From positions 1 to 37,089 of the forward strand of contig JAICYT010000010.1 of NCBI GenBank assembly GCA_025934075.1: a DNA stretch of 37,089 nucleotides, in the 5' to 3' direction. Both the position numbers and the translations under genes were made by a program. The DNA comes from Gemmatimonadaceae bacterium (lineage in GTDB: Bacteria; Gemmatimonadota; Gemmatimonadetes; Gemmatimonadales; Gemmatimonadaceae). Below are positions 24,625-32,595 of the stretch, piece after piece; the stretch's first letter is position 1; each line of letters opens with the position of its first letter. The notes below the pieces were generated by a model. That model was not told the DNA's origin. It saw nothing but the letters and a program-made list of their open reading frames with translations, and made no database searches.

Positions 24625-26547
24625 TCATCGCAAGTCCTCGATGAGGCGCGCCGAGGCGTCGGGCCATTCCCAAATGATCTTTTCGCGATCGAGAAAGAAG
24701 CTGTCCGTTGTCGCGCGCTTCATGGCAGCGCCCTCCGGGCCACTCTCATCGGGATCGAGAGCCGCTCGGATGAAGTCCATCGTCACCGGAACCGCCGCGA
24801 CTTCCGCCGAGGCCACGACGCGATTGGCCGTGCCGATGATTTCGCGAACGCTCATCGCCGGACGGCTGGACAGATATTCGATCATCGCCGGGGTCGGATC
24901 GACGCCGAGCTCGCGAAGATAGCGGGCGTACAATCGCTCGCGCAGGGCGTGATCCGGCGATTGCATCTGAACGACGAGCCCACCCTCGAATCGCGAGCGC
25001 AATCGCTCCTCGAGGCCCGACAAGTCGCGCGGCGGACGATCGCTCGCGATGACGAGCTGCTTGCCCTCGGCATACAACGCGTTGAAGACGTGGAACAGCT
25101 CTTCCTGCGTGCGCTCTTTGCCCGCCACGAATTGCACATCGTCGAGCAGCAGTGCCGACGCCGCACGATATCGCGCACGCCAGCGGTCGACGATGCCCTC
25201 CTGGAGCGCGCCGATCAACTCGTCGACGAAAAGCTGTGCGGGCACGCACGCGACCGCCGATGCGCCAGTCGCTCCATGCACGAGCCCATTGCCGATTGCG
25301 TTCAGCAGATGCGTCTTCCCGACGCCGCTCGGCCCGTGAATGAACAGCGGATTGTATCGCGAGCCGGGAACAGCGACGATTGCGTCGGCGGCGCGCACGG
25401 CGAGCTGATTGCTGACGCTCACCTCGAACCCGGCGCGCGTGAACGCCGCCGATGGTCCGGGCGGCGGCGTCGTCGTGCGCAGCGCACGCTCGAGCAAATC
25501 CTCGGCTTCACTCAACCGGTCGGGATCACGAAACGCATCGTGTCCGGCAAGCGCCGGCTCGAGACGCTGCAATTGTCGCTGCAAATCGCGCAGCTTCGTG
25601 ACACCCGCCTCGAACTCGCGCAGTACGGTCTCGACGCTCGTCGGCGGAGTGCGGTCGGCCAGCACGCGTTCGAGCGCCGCGGTATGGAATCCTTCGCTCC
25701 GCCAATACTCGATGCCCTCGATGAGCCGCGTCTTCCACTGCTCGACGTGATGCGCGACGGCTGACGCGATGTCGGTCAGGAAGTTCGCGAACTCACCACC
25801 CATCACGCGCGGTGCGGAGACCCGACCACGTTGTTCCGCCAAATCGCCGAGGATGGTGAGCACGGCATCCGGTTCGACCTGCTCGCCACCAAGCGTCTGA
25901 AACGCGATCAACCGGTTGAGCGCGCCCTGCAGCTCGCGGACGTTCTTGAATTCCAGCCGGCCCAGCTCGTCGATCACGCCGCCGCGGAAGCGAACGCCGC
26001 GCTCCTCGCACTTGGCCTTGAGGATCGCCATGCGCGTCTCGTAGTCGGGCGCGCCCATGTCGACGATCAGTCCACCCGACAGCCGTGTAATCAAACGCTC
26101 GTCGACGTCGGCGATCTCCGTCGGCGGGCGATCGCTCGTCATCACGATCTGTCGCCCATCTGCCTGCAGCGCATTGAAGATGCGCAGCAGCTCGCTCTGC
26201 GTCTCGCGGTGACCGGTGAGGAACTGCATGTCGTCGATCAGCAGCAGACCAACCTGCAGGTAGCGTTCTTTGAATTGCTCCGTGGTGCCGGCGGCGATCG
26301 CCTCGTGCAGCTCCTCCACGAAATCATCGAGCGTCACGAGCTCGACGACGAGATCCGTGCGTTGCGCCACCTGATTGCCGATTGCGCTCATCAAGTGCGT
26401 CTTGCCGAGACCCGAGCTGCTGTACATGAACAGCGGGTTGTAGACCGCTCCCGGCGATTCCGCCACCGCGCGCGCCGCCGCGACGGCGAGACGATTGGCC
26501 GAGCCGACGACGAAGTTGTCGAAGCGCAGCCGGGAGTCGATCTGCAT
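24625..26547 (-). CDS. Twin DnaA-type AAA+ ATPase without DNA-binding domain
   Basis: The 640-residue product has two complete DnaA-like AAA+ modules in tandem. Domain 1 (about 6-235): Walker A SSSGLGKT (43-50, first Gly of the loop replaced by Ser), Walker B LLLIDD (101-106), sensor 1 TSDRPP (137-142), box VII RLITRLSGG (151-159), sensor 2 VRELQGALNR (203-212). A helical linker (about 250-360) separates it from domain 2 (about 370-595): Walker A GPSGVGKT (405-412), Walker B ALLLDD (465-470), ASDRPP (501-506), RLRSRFEGG (515-523), VREIIGTANR (567-576). The DnaA domain IV helix-turn-helix is absent; instead there is an acidic linker and a short tail (FFLDREKIIWEWPD). It sits between mglA and a PATAN-TPR gene, 5 and 14 bases apart. 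It is not the replication initiator; its role is unknown. Confidence 0.9.
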   Translation of the reverse strand: MQIDSRLRFDNFVVGSANRLAVAAARAVAESPGAVYNPLFMYSSSGLGKTHLMSAIGNQVAQRTDLVVELVTLDDFVEELHEAIAAGTTEQFKERYLQVGLLLIDDMQFLTGHRETQSELLRIFNALQADGRQIVMTSDRPPTEIADVDERLITRLSGGLIVDMGAPDYETRMAILKAKCEERGVRFRGGVIDELGRLEFKNVRELQGALNRLIAFQTLGGEQVEPDAVLTILGDLAEQRGRVSAPRVMGGEFANFLTDIASAVAHHVEQWKTRLIEGIEYWRSEGFHTAALERVLADRTPPTSVETVLREFEAGVTKLRDLQRQLQRLEPALAGHDAFRDPDRLSEAEDLLERALRTTTPPPGPSAAFTRAGFEVSVSNQLAVRAADAIVAVPGSRYNPLFIHGPSGVGKTHLLNAIGNGLVHGATGASAVACVPAQLFVDELIGALQEGIVDRWRARYRAASALLLDDVQFVAGKERTQEELFHVFNALYAEGKQLVIASDRPPRDLSGLEERLRSRFEGGLVVQMQSPDHALRERLYARYLRELGVDPTPAMIEYLSSRPAMSVREIIGTANRVVASAEVAAVPVTMDFIRAALDPDESGPEGAAMKRATTDSFFLDREKIIWEWPDASARLIEDLR

Positions 26548-26552
26548 CGGCG

Positions 26553-27176
26553 TCAGCCTCGCGAGCCGGCCGTGACGCCGGCGCTCGTGCCGGCGCTGAG
26601 ACGCTTCAGTACTCCCTCGGCGATCGAGCGCAGTGTCTCGAACACACCGGGGCCATGGAGTGCGTCGGCGGGAAATTCGGGAACGCCACGGAAGTTGAGC
26701 GCGTCGGAGAGCTCGCCCGTGCTCAGGATGAGCTCACGGGGCAAGTCCTGCTTGTTGTACTGCAGTACGAGTGGAACGCTGCGCGCGTCGATGCCCTGCT
26801 CGGCGAGGTTCGCATGAAGATCTTGAAAGCTTTCGATGTTCTCGTCGATCTGTCGAGCCTGCGAGTCCGCGACGAATACCACGCCGTCGGCTCCCTGCAG
26901 CACGAGCTTTCGCGTCGCCTGGTAATACACCTGTCCCGGAACCGTGTAGAGCTGGAACTTCGTCGTGAATCCAGAGATCGAGCCGAGGTCCAGCGGCAGG
27001 AAGTCGAAGAACAGCGTTCGATCCGTCTGTGTCGCCAGCGACACCATGCGGCCTTTACGGTCGTCCGGAACTTGACCGTAGATGTAGTGCAAGTTGGTCG
27101 TCTTTCCGGACCTGCCAGGTCCGTAGTAGACGATTTTGCACGTGATCTCGCGGGTGGCGTAATTAACGAGCGACAC
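26553..27176 (-). CDS. mglA: MglA-type small Ras-like GTPase
   Basis: MglA GTPases set cell polarity and switch motility machines in myxobacteria, Thermus and related groups. The 207-residue product has the MglA opening (SLVNYATREITCKIVYYGPG), P-loop GPGRSGKTT (19-27), switch region with FFDFLPLDLG (56-65), TVPGQVYYQATRKLVLQGADG (78-98), and NKQD (141-144), all in MglA order. I chose GTG at 27174-27176 since it matches the family start; an ATG at 27257 is in frame but adds a non-homologous arginine-rich leader. It lies 55 bases after the roadblock gene. A C-terminal tail of about 15 small residues extends beyond the fold. Confidence 0.93.
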   Translation of the reverse strand: MSLVNYATREITCKIVYYGPGRSGKTTNLHYIYGQVPDDRKGRMVSLATQTDRTLFFDFLPLDLGSISGFTTKFQLYTVPGQVYYQATRKLVLQGADGVVFVADSQARQIDENIESFQDLHANLAEQGIDARSVPLVLQYNKQDLPRELILSTGELSDALNFRGVPEFPADALHGPGVFETLRSIAEGVLKRLSAGTSAGVTAGSRG

Positions 27177-27231
27177 AGGACGATGTGGGAGTCGGAGGCG
27201 AGTGGTAAGAGATGAGCGTCGGCAAAGATCG

Positions 27232-27717
27232 CTAAGTCGCCGCCGGTTCACGCCCAAACAACGCGGCCAAGTTTCGGTTGAGATCGAGCTCGAAGTCGGC
27301 GGCGATGGTTGGTCGAGGTGCGGCGGGCAGCGGCGGCGCCGCCGCAGCGAGGTCGTGACACAGCTCCTCGAAGTACATGCGGACGAGCCCGAGCGAGCTC
27401 TCCCCGTTGAAGACTGTTAGACAAATGTACGCCCCGCGCGCCGTGTTGACCGGCGACAAAAAGAGCTGCCGATCTGGTCCGGTGTAATGCAGACTCCGAA
27501 ACGCATGCCCGTCCACGCGCTTGCCGAGCTCACCCGACGTCGCGTGCGACGCCGCGGCGAGCGCGCATGCCGTCATCACGTCGACCTCTCGCGTGAATCC
27601 GGCCTGCGCCACGACTTGTCCCGACGGATGCAGCAGCAACGCGAGTCGGGCACGCGCGTCGTCGACGAACCGCCTCAGCGGCGCTTCGACCCACGGCTCG
27701 ACCGTCGCGATGTTCAT
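27232..27717 (-). CDS. Roadblock/LC7-domain protein, MglB-like
   Basis: MglB-type roadblock proteins are GTPase-activating partners of MglA. The 161-residue product has a roadblock/LC7 fold: helix VEAPLRRFVDDARAR, strand LALLLHPSGQVVAQAG, a DVMTACALAAASHATSGELGK helix, then strands LFLSPVNTARGAYICLTVF and SSLGLVRMYFEELCHDLAAA (helix). A proline/alanine-rich segment follows, then a short C-terminal motif (FELDLNRNLAALFG). Its start overlaps the upstream roadblock gene as ATGA, and it lies next to the mglA gene, so it is the best candidate for that GTPase's regulator. GAP activity cannot be read from the sequence. Confidence 0.85.
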   Translation of the reverse strand: MNIATVEPWVEAPLRRFVDDARARLALLLHPSGQVVAQAGFTREVDVMTACALAAASHATSGELGKRVDGHAFRSLHYTGPDRQLFLSPVNTARGAYICLTVFNGESSLGLVRMYFEELCHDLAAAAPPLPAAPRPTIAADFELDLNRNLAALFGREPAAT

Positions 27718-28061
27718 TCCAACGACTCCAGCGCCTTGAAGAGTTCCACGCGGATCAAGCCAACGTTCGCGGCCGGATCAGCGACGACGACGATGACCAG
27801 GTCACTGCGGCCGCCGACGGCGCACACCCTCCCCCGCTCTGCATCGAGCTGGAGAAACGCCACGGCACCCAGCCGCGCCGCCCGCGCCGACAACCGCGCT
27901 TTGCGGTACATCGACGCGGCCAGGGCGGCCACGCGGTCGCCATCCTGGTCGAACCGGAGACTTGAATCGACGACTAACCCATCGTTCTCGGAGACGATCA
28001 AGCTGGCCCGCACGCCACGTTGGCGAGTCAACGCCTCGAGCATCGGTCGGAAGGGCGTCAT
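27714..28061 (-). CDS. Roadblock/LC7-domain protein (second)
   Basis: The 115-residue product is essentially one roadblock/LC7 domain: MTPFRPMLEALTRQRGVRASLIVSENDGLVVDSSL, a DGDRVAALAASMYRKA helix, AVAFLQLDAERGRVCAVGG, LVIVVVADPAANVGLIRVELFKALESLE. These small domains dimerise and regulate Ras-like GTPases. The ATG at 28061 overlaps the upstream TPR-roadblock TGA as ATGA, and the stop overlaps the MglB-like gene in the same way. It may form a heterodimer with one of its two roadblock neighbours; that is inference from their adjacency. Confidence 0.86.
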   Translation of the reverse strand: MTPFRPMLEALTRQRGVRASLIVSENDGLVVDSSLRFDQDGDRVAALAASMYRKARLSARAARLGAVAFLQLDAERGRVCAVGGRSDLVIVVVADPAANVGLIRVELFKALESLE

Positions 28062-28867
28062 GAGCGCCTCCCGGTCTGCAGCCACCCGGTCGCCCGTTCG
28101 ACGCACCGGTCCATCACGCGTCGAAGGAGCCCCAAAGGGGTCGATCGCGACGCGGCCACGACCACCAGGCTGTCGTCGATCGTCGGAGCCATCCCGACCA
28201 CCGCTGCCTGCGTCTCGAAGATGATGGATCGCCAGTTTCCAATATCCAAATGGCGCATCGAGCGCTCGACCTCGTCGGAGATGCCGCTCAGCTGCGCGCC
28301 AATGTCCTGCGAGACGTCGTCACCCAGGGAATCCAAGTACAAACCGCCGAGCACGTAGCCGTTCGCGTCGAGCAGCAGCGCCGTCTGCCCGTCGTCGAGT
28401 AAGAGATCGGCGAAAATGCGTTGCGGGTCGACCGCCGGCGTCGAATCAGGTAGCCACACCGTCGTGTTCCCCGATGACCGCCGCACCATCTCCAAGGCGT
28501 TCGAGACGTCCGCGCCACCGCCACCCGCGGCAGCCCGGCTCAGAAAACGCTCCGCATCGTCGAAGCGCCCCTGCTGGAAGCAGATGTATCCGAGTCCCTT
28601 CATGGCACCGATGTGATCCGGCTCGAGGCTGAGTACCGACTCCCATTCTTCGATCGCGCGCGGAAAATCGCGTCGGTCGACGGCGATGCGCGCGATCAGA
28701 TCATGCGCCTCGGCACATTGCGGATGTCGATCGAGCCCGCGCAGCGCGATCTTGAGCGCGATCTCGATCTGTCCTTGGCGACGCAGCGCTTCGCCGAGCT
28801 GCAAGAACACGAGGCTCGACGGATCGCGCGCCAGCTCGTCGCTCCACCCCCGAATGTCGTCAGCCAT
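28058..28867 (-). CDS. TPR protein fused to a roadblock/LC7-like domain
   Basis: The 269-residue product has two parts. Residues 10-130 form about three TPRs (LGEALRRQGQIEIALKIALRG, LGYICFQQGRFDDAERFLSRA). After a Ser/Thr/Pro linker, residues 150-255 read as a roadblock/LC7-like domain (TALLLDANGYVLGGLYLD, DIGAQLSGISDEVERSMRHL, RSIIFETQAAVVGMAP, SLVVVAASRSTPLGLLRRVMDR). This fusion would tether the small-GTPase regulatory fold to a scaffold. It overlaps the PATAN gene upstream by eight bases and the next roadblock gene by four. The LC7 assignment is by pattern and is less certain than for its neighbours. Confidence 0.78.
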   Translation of the reverse strand: MADDIRGWSDELARDPSSLVFLQLGEALRRQGQIEIALKIALRGLDRHPQCAEAHDLIARIAVDRRDFPRAIEEWESVLSLEPDHIGAMKGLGYICFQQGRFDDAERFLSRAAAGGGGADVSNALEMVRRSSGNTTVWLPDSTPAVDPQRIFADLLLDDGQTALLLDANGYVLGGLYLDSLGDDVSQDIGAQLSGISDEVERSMRHLDIGNWRSIIFETQAAVVGMAPTIDDSLVVVAASRSTPLGLLRRVMDRCVERATGWLQTGRRS

Positions 28868-29903
28868 TGGCGTGCGTCTCGAGCGCCTGCTCGAGCTCCG
28901 TCAGTGCACCGAGCGCGCGGTGAACGAGCGGCGCGGCGGCGTCGCGCGGCGCCAAGCGCAGGAAGTGCTCCCACGACGCGCGCGCCGCCGCGAGATCACC
29001 CGTGCGCGCGACCGCGAACGCGAGATCCAAATGCGCGCGCGCTGTGAGCGGATCCTCCTGCACGGCACGACGCAGCTCATCGACGGCCTCAACGCGACGA
29101 CCAGCACGTGTGTGTGTGCGAGCCGCCTCGAGCCGAAGCTCGATGCCGCTGCGATCCGGCTCCGGCGTGACGCGACGAGGCGAGCGAAGCGCGATGATTC
29201 CCGTCGTCGTCAAACCGTACGCGATCTTCGCGATCTCGAATTCGTCGCGCGCCAAAACGGCGGCGATGTCCCGGAGATCACGCTCGCCGTCGATCATCGT
29301 CAACACCTGCCACTCGTGCGGAAGCAGGTCGAGCATCGCACCGTCGCGGGCGGAGTCGATCGGCGCGAGCTCCGGAATCACGGCGAGATTCGGAACGATG
29401 TCGACAATGCGCGACCACTCGTCGATGCGACGCGCGCCCTCCATGAGCAGCGACTCGGTCGAGACGGTGATCAGCGTCTCGCCCGGCATCTCTTCGCGCG
29501 TGCGCTCCTCGAACGAAAAAAACCCTTCACTCCACGACATGAGCTCGAAGACGACACTCTCCAGCTGCAAGCGGAGTTGACGCTCGAGCTCCTTCTGAGT
29601 GATGGCGCCAACGTCGACGAGCAGGTGCACGATCTCGCGGCTAGCGCGACCGTTCTGTCGCCGCGCACGCGCGAGCTCGAGGTCGGACTCGCTGATGCGG
29701 CCGGCCTGCAGCAGCACCATCTCCATCGGGAGCGTCTTGCTGCGAATCGTTGCCTGGACAACGCGGCCGTTGTCGAAGCACACGATGCCTTCGTCCTCGC
29801 GAAGCTCCGACGATACGCGCAGCATCCCCGTCTTCCGGCTCAGGTCGAGAAGCTGAAAGACGTCGTGAATTCCAAGCTCGCGAAGCGGTCCTTCGATCGC
29901 CAT
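28860..29903 (-). CDS. PATAN (DUF4388) protein with short TPR tail
   Basis: The 347-residue product shares its layout with the protein at 22991-24610: a DUF4388/PATAN domain (MAIEGPLRELGIHDVFQLLDLSRKTGMLRV at 1-30 and IVCFDNGRVVQATI at 40-53), a second helical module (60-165, IVHLLVDVGAITQKELERQL), a conserved STESLLMEGARRIDEWSRI segment (148-166), a winged-helix-like stretch (190-240), and about two TPRs (255-335). The ESLLxEGARRxDEW signature also occurs in the other PATAN protein. It starts two bases after the large TPR gene. PATAN proteins are signalling adaptors elsewhere; the partner here is unknown. Confidence 0.86.
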   Translation of the reverse strand: MAIEGPLRELGIHDVFQLLDLSRKTGMLRVSSELREDEGIVCFDNGRVVQATIRSKTLPMEMVLLQAGRISESDLELARARRQNGRASREIVHLLVDVGAITQKELERQLRLQLESVVFELMSWSEGFFSFEERTREEMPGETLITVSTESLLMEGARRIDEWSRIVDIVPNLAVIPELAPIDSARDGAMLDLLPHEWQVLTMIDGERDLRDIAAVLARDEFEIAKIAYGLTTTGIIALRSPRRVTPEPDRSGIELRLEAARTHTRAGRRVEAVDELRRAVQEDPLTARAHLDLAFAVARTGDLAAARASWEHFLRLAPRDAAAPLVHRALGALTELEQALETHANG

Positions 29904-29905
29904 CG

Positions 29906-32593
29906 CTATGCCCTCACGCGTGGCGAGAGAATGCGGTGCAGATCGGCGGCCGTGCGCATGTCGCGACGCGCGCGGCGTGCGTATTCGGTCGCCGGTCCGA
30001 GCTCGACGACCTTTTCCCAGCGCGCGATCGCGTCGCGATACCGATGTTGCTCGACGAGGATCGCCCCCTCATAAAACAACGCGCCGACGTGCGAGGGATC
30101 GAAGCGCAGCACGCGCGTGAATGCGTGTACGGCGTCGCGCTTTCGTCCGAGCGCCAGCAGCGTTTCGCCGAGCGAAAGCAGCGCATCGAAGTGATACGGA
30201 TCGCGATGCAGGAGGTCCACGAGCAGCGCGAGTGCCTCCGACGGCCGGCCGAGTCGACGGCGGAGCGTCGCGAGCTCGAGGGTCGCTTCCGCATACGTCG
30301 GTACCGCGTCCAGCGCCGAGACGAGCTCCTGGTCGGCGTCGCGATTCTGCCCCTTTAGTTGCAGGAGGCGCGCGAGCTGAAATCGGACCACGGCAAAGTC
30401 TTGATCCAACTGAAGCGCATGGCGGTATGCCGAGATTGCGCCGTCGATGTCTCCGAGCGATTCGGCGATGTTGCCAATTCTCTGATGAATGTCGGCCCGC
30501 ATCGGCGCGGCGCGTCGCGCCTTCTCGAGCGCCGAGAGCGCCGCTGCCGGATCGCCGGAATCGGCGCACGCGGTGGCCACGAGCATCAACAGCCCCACGT
30601 CGTCAGGATGATGCTTCGACAGCGACTCGGCGAGCGGACGCGCTTCGCTCGCGCGAGAGAGCCGCACCAGAGACCATGCTTCACCGATCGCGGCGGCACG
30701 GAGGCCGGGGTCCAGTTGAAGCGCGTCACGATATCGCTCGAGGGCTTCACCGAACAGACCTTGCTTGGCGAAGACCTCTCCCAACAACGCGAGTCCTTCG
30801 GCGCGCGGATTGCCCCGCGCCATCGCGCGGTTGACTTCGGCGGACGCCCGGTCGAACAAACCCTTGGACAGGTAGTCGGTCGCCATCGCGAACGGCGACG
30901 AGTCCGTGTTGCGTGGTCGTTGCGGCTGTTCGACGACCGGAGCCAACTCCGTGAAGAGCGAGTCCAACGTCTTCGGGTCGAATGCGAAATCGGCGATTGC
31001 CGCGTCGCCCGCGCGGTCGCCTCCGAGATCCGGCTGAATCGAGAGATCCGGATCCTCGTATTCGACGTCCATGGCCAGCTCGAACTTCTGCGCGACGTAA
31101 TACGGGTCGAGCTCGAGCGCACGCTTCGTCTCGCGCAACGCTCCTTCGAAGTCGCCGAGATTCGACAGCGTGAAGCTCATGTTGTAATGGGCCTCGGCAA
31201 ACTCAGGGCGGGCTTGAATCGCTCGCGCAAACGCATTGCGCGCGTCCTCGAACTTGCGCAGCTCAGCGAGCACCACGCCGATGCCATTCCACGCAACGGG
31301 ATGTTCGGGCGCCGAGCCCAGTACGAGACGATATGCGTCGAGCGCGAGCGGGAACCGCTTCGCGCGACTGAGCAACAGCGCGAGATTGAGCCGGGCCTTC
31401 GCAAAGCCCTGCTCTTCATCGAGCGCGAGCTTGAACGCGGCGACAGCCTCGTCGACCGCGCCGCGATGATACAGCGACACGCCGAGGTTGTTGTGCGCGA
31501 TCGCATACTCGGGCTCCGATTGCAGCGAGCGTCGATAGCTCTCCTCGGCGTCGGCGAATCGGCCTTGTTGATGTAGCGCGACGCCGCGCTCGTTCCAGAG
31601 CTTCGGGCTGTCAGCTTGGCGTTGCAGTAGCTCATCGTACAGCAGCAACGCCTCCTGAGGCTGGCGCATGAGCAGGTGCACTTCGGCCATCGCCTGCAAT
31701 ACGAGATCGCGCTCCTCGCCGCGCTCGAGCGCCACGCGATATTCGCGCAATGCCTCGGCGTAGTAGGCCTTGCTGCGAAACGCGAGACCGAGGTTGTATC
31801 GGGCGAGTTGGCCTTCACCGGACACCTGCAGCTCTTTCTTCGCGGCGATCTCGTCACCGTTGGTGCGGACGGCGCGCTGCTGATCGATCGCAAGGTTTGC
31901 ATATGCGCGCGACAGCGTCGGGTTGAGCTTGATGGCGCGACGCGTGACGGCTTGCGCCTCCTCATGCCGCCCAATGTCGCCGAGCACGAAGCCCATCAAG
32001 TAGAGGGCGTCGTGATTTTCCGGATTGAGCTCGATCGCGCGATCCAGCGCGCGCAATGCCTCCTCGTTCAAGCCGCGATGATACAAGACCTCACCAAGCG
32101 TGAACTGAAGCAACGAGCTCTCGGGATCGAGCTCCACCGCCTTCTCGACGCACGACTGCGCGTGCTCCATGTCCCCCGACTGCTTTTCCGCCAGGGCGAG
32201 TTGGAGCAGCGCGCCAACGTCGGTCGGATTGTGCTGTAAGAGAACTCGGAATTCTTCCGCGGCGTCGTCCTGCTGGTCCAGAAGCGCGAAGGTTCGGCCG
32301 AGCTCCCAGCGGGCGTCCCGATCTTCCGGCCGCGAGCGCAGACGTTCGCGCAACTCAGGGATTCGCGTGTCGTAGTAGCCGGTATTGAAGTAGGCGATCT
32401 CCAGGTTGCGCCGCGCGACTTGCATCTTGTTGTCGAGCTCGAGCGCCTTCATGAACGCGGCGACCGCCTCTTCGTACAACCCTTTGTTGTAATACAGAAC
32501 GCCGAGGTTGTTGTGCGCCCCGGCGTCCGACGGATCAATCCGACGGGCGAACGACCGAAGTACGTCGCGATCGCGCTCGGACGTGAGAACCAT
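29906..32593 (-). CDS. Giant TPR scaffold protein, 895 residues
   Basis: The product is an almost unbroken run of tetratricopeptide repeats, more than 20 by eye, with classic motifs (NNLGVLYYNKGLYEEAVAAF, ANLAIDQQRAV, YNLGLAFRSKAYYAEALREY). A non-repeat acidic segment near the middle (about residues 480-545, YEDPDLSIQPDLGGD to PRNTDSSPF) splits it into two superhelices. There is no signal peptide or membrane segment, so it is cytoplasmic. The ATG at 32593 follows the cheC stop by two bases; the much longer open frame upstream is inside cheC. It likely organises the complex encoded around it; no enzymatic domain is visible. Confidence 0.9.
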   Translation of the reverse strand: MVLTSERDRDVLRSFARRIDPSDAGAHNNLGVLYYNKGLYEEAVAAFMKALELDNKMQVARRNLEIAYFNTGYYDTRIPELRERLRSRPEDRDARWELGRTFALLDQQDDAAEEFRVLLQHNPTDVGALLQLALAEKQSGDMEHAQSCVEKAVELDPESSLLQFTLGEVLYHRGLNEEALRALDRAIELNPENHDALYLMGFVLGDIGRHEEAQAVTRRAIKLNPTLSRAYANLAIDQQRAVRTNGDEIAAKKELQVSGEGQLARYNLGLAFRSKAYYAEALREYRVALERGEERDLVLQAMAEVHLLMRQPQEALLLYDELLQRQADSPKLWNERGVALHQQGRFADAEESYRRSLQSEPEYAIAHNNLGVSLYHRGAVDEAVAAFKLALDEEQGFAKARLNLALLLSRAKRFPLALDAYRLVLGSAPEHPVAWNGIGVVLAELRKFEDARNAFARAIQARPEFAEAHYNMSFTLSNLGDFEGALRETKRALELDPYYVAQKFELAMDVEYEDPDLSIQPDLGGDRAGDAAIADFAFDPKTLDSLFTELAPVVEQPQRPRNTDSSPFAMATDYLSKGLFDRASAEVNRAMARGNPRAEGLALLGEVFAKQGLFGEALERYRDALQLDPGLRAAAIGEAWSLVRLSRASEARPLAESLSKHHPDDVGLLMLVATACADSGDPAAALSALEKARRAAPMRADIHQRIGNIAESLGDIDGAISAYRHALQLDQDFAVVRFQLARLLQLKGQNRDADQELVSALDAVPTYAEATLELATLRRRLGRPSEALALLVDLLHRDPYHFDALLSLGETLLALGRKRDAVHAFTRVLRFDPSHVGALFYEGAILVEQHRYRDAIARWEKVVELGPATEYARRARRDMRTAADLHRILSPRVRA

Positions 32594-32595
32594 GG

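Noticed and set aside
24625..26547. Replication initiator dnaA and an origin of replication nearby
   Set aside because: Both AAA+ domains lack domain IV, there is no dnaN, recF or gyrB next to it, and I saw no cluster of DnaA boxes. The neighbours are signalling genes.
30359..31576. Long plus-strand reading frame (405 codons) inside the giant TPR gene
   Set aside because: Antisense to a clear TPR gene; Arg/Glu-rich with no conserved motif, and caused by the repetitive GC-rich code.
29906..32593. Tandem DNA repeats or a CRISPR-like array
   Set aside because: The periodicity comes from degenerate 34-residue TPR codons. There are no identical repeats with unique spacers.
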